The notes under the pieces were generated by a model, which did no database searches, was not told the DNA's origin, and saw nothing but the letters and a program-made list of their open reading frames with translations. From contig NC_085924.1 in assembly GCF_035222485.1 (NCBI RefSeq), positions 1,240,001 through 1,304,000 on the forward strand: 64,000 nucleotides of DNA, read 5' to 3'. This document shows, one piece after another, positions 63,237-64,000 of the stretch (position 1 is the first letter of the stretch; every line of letters starts with the position of its first letter). The DNA is from Podospora pseudoanserina. Taxonomy: Eukaryota > Ascomycota > Sordariomycetes > Sordariales > Podosporaceae. A program made the translations under genes and the position numbers.

Positions 63237-64000
63237 CTATCTGCATCCCTCCCACATCCCCATTCCCAAATCTGAGATCAGGCATGCTAAGTCTATCGCA
63301 TTTACCGGTCCCAATTTCATCGATGGTGGCGCATCGTCAGTATCAGGTCCTGGTTCCCAAGCCTTCCAACACGAGCCATCCTTCTTCCGATTCAATCTAC
63401 CACGAAAGATGTCCACGTCTCGAAGAGCTTCACGCAGGACCCTCAAGAGTTGGTCTTTGCGGCCCCGAAGAGCAATCTTTATCTTACGATTCTCAGAAAT
63501 GAGTGGAAGCCCAGAGGCTCTGTCAAAGTCCAAGTTTCGATGCCTTGCCAATCTGGTTATCTTTCCAGTGGTCACGCCTCACACCAGGGATAAGCATCCC
63601 ATATATCAGCCTGGGTATTCCAGTCTTGGCACTCGAAGTCATTCTCTCCCATCCATGTTGGCTCGTCGTCAAGCTCCAAATCGTTCCCATCTCTGTATTC
63701 GACATCCGGTACCGCTGTTGGGCGGCCCTGTGTCCATACAAAGTTATCATCATTAACCCCAGCGTTCATACCCTGTTTGTTGAATATTAATGAGGCTTTC
63801 CAAGGGTTTCGCCTCGTGTTTTGTTGCCGGAAATGATCATAGAGCCTTCTTGTCCAAACGTCCATATATTCTACTCCGTCGTCATCATATGTAGTGACAC
63901 TGCCTTGTCCATATATTCTCTCCATGATCTGAGCATACGCTTGCAGTAAGTTCTCATCTAAACCATCCTGAGCATACAAAGCGGCAGTGATGAATGCAAT
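63237..64000 (-). CDS. Unrecognised gene, 5' end outside the window
   Basis: The minus strand is open at the window edge (IAFITAALYAQDGLDENLLQ) and stays coding-like to about 63572, with QIMERIYGQGSVTTYDDDG, YMDVWTRRLYDHFRQQNTRR and a segment NPWKASLIF. The hydrophobic start may be the end of a signal peptide. From about 63575 another frame continues with a basic helix (KDQLLRVLREALRDVDIFRG) and SCWKAWEPGPDTDDAP, ending at 63237-63239. The join between the two frames needs an intron that I cannot place with confidence (a GTGTGAGG to ACCAG intron of 36 bp would be too short and gives a stop). A third frame downstream (GNGDVGGMQIGGWSFDGLTY, to 63100) may be a last exon. I do not recognise the family. 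Confidence 0.5.

Overview
The window reads as nuclear DNA of a filamentous ascomycete (Pezizomycotina, most likely a Sordariomycete). Genes carry short 47-160 bp GT-AG introns, and the gene set is typical of these moulds: GH7 cellulase fold, HET domain, NB-ARC/TPR receptor, CorA-like channel, SET-domain methyltransferase, AsaB/CmcJ-like oxygenase. Large blocks show the C-to-T/G-to-A decay of repeat-induced point mutation (RIP). The species cannot be named from the sequence alone.

Left part (1-16.5 kb): the 3' end of a gene; two broken genes of unknown family; a five-exon GH7 gene whose catalytic acid/base is replaced; a decayed AAA ATPase gene; a start-less SANT-plus-chromodomain remnant; a SET/MYND methyltransferase; and, divergent from it, a 768-aa protein with a STAND-like helical N-terminus and two C-terminal Tudor/agenet-like segments.

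Repeat block (about 16.7-34.4 kb): AT-rich, gene-poor and heavily RIPped. It holds a complete 7.63-kb Ty3/gypsy chromovirus (496-bp LTRs, 5-bp target duplication) nested inside an older LTR of its own family, a solo LTR with a different U3, and a 5.9-kb Ty1/copia element on the minus strand (184-bp LTRs, 5-bp target duplication). All their reading frames are full of stops.

Right part (34.9-64 kb): a CaiB/BaiF CoA-transferase; a small, probably N-myristoylated protein; a HET-domain gene; a short-chain dehydrogenase; a CorA-like channel; a multi-exon NB-ARC/TPR receptor with a degenerate esterase N-terminus; an AsaB/CmcJ-like Fe(II) oxygenase; another solo LTR; a full-length pogo/Fot1 DNA transposon with mosaic RIP; an M20D amidohydrolase with an N-terminal anchor; and an unrecognised gene running off the end. 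HET and NB-ARC genes lying 6 kb apart suggest an allorecognition-type neighbourhood, but the genes between them do not form an obvious pathway. Degenerate arrays of a short AGCTTTAAAT-like unit recur at four intergenic places.
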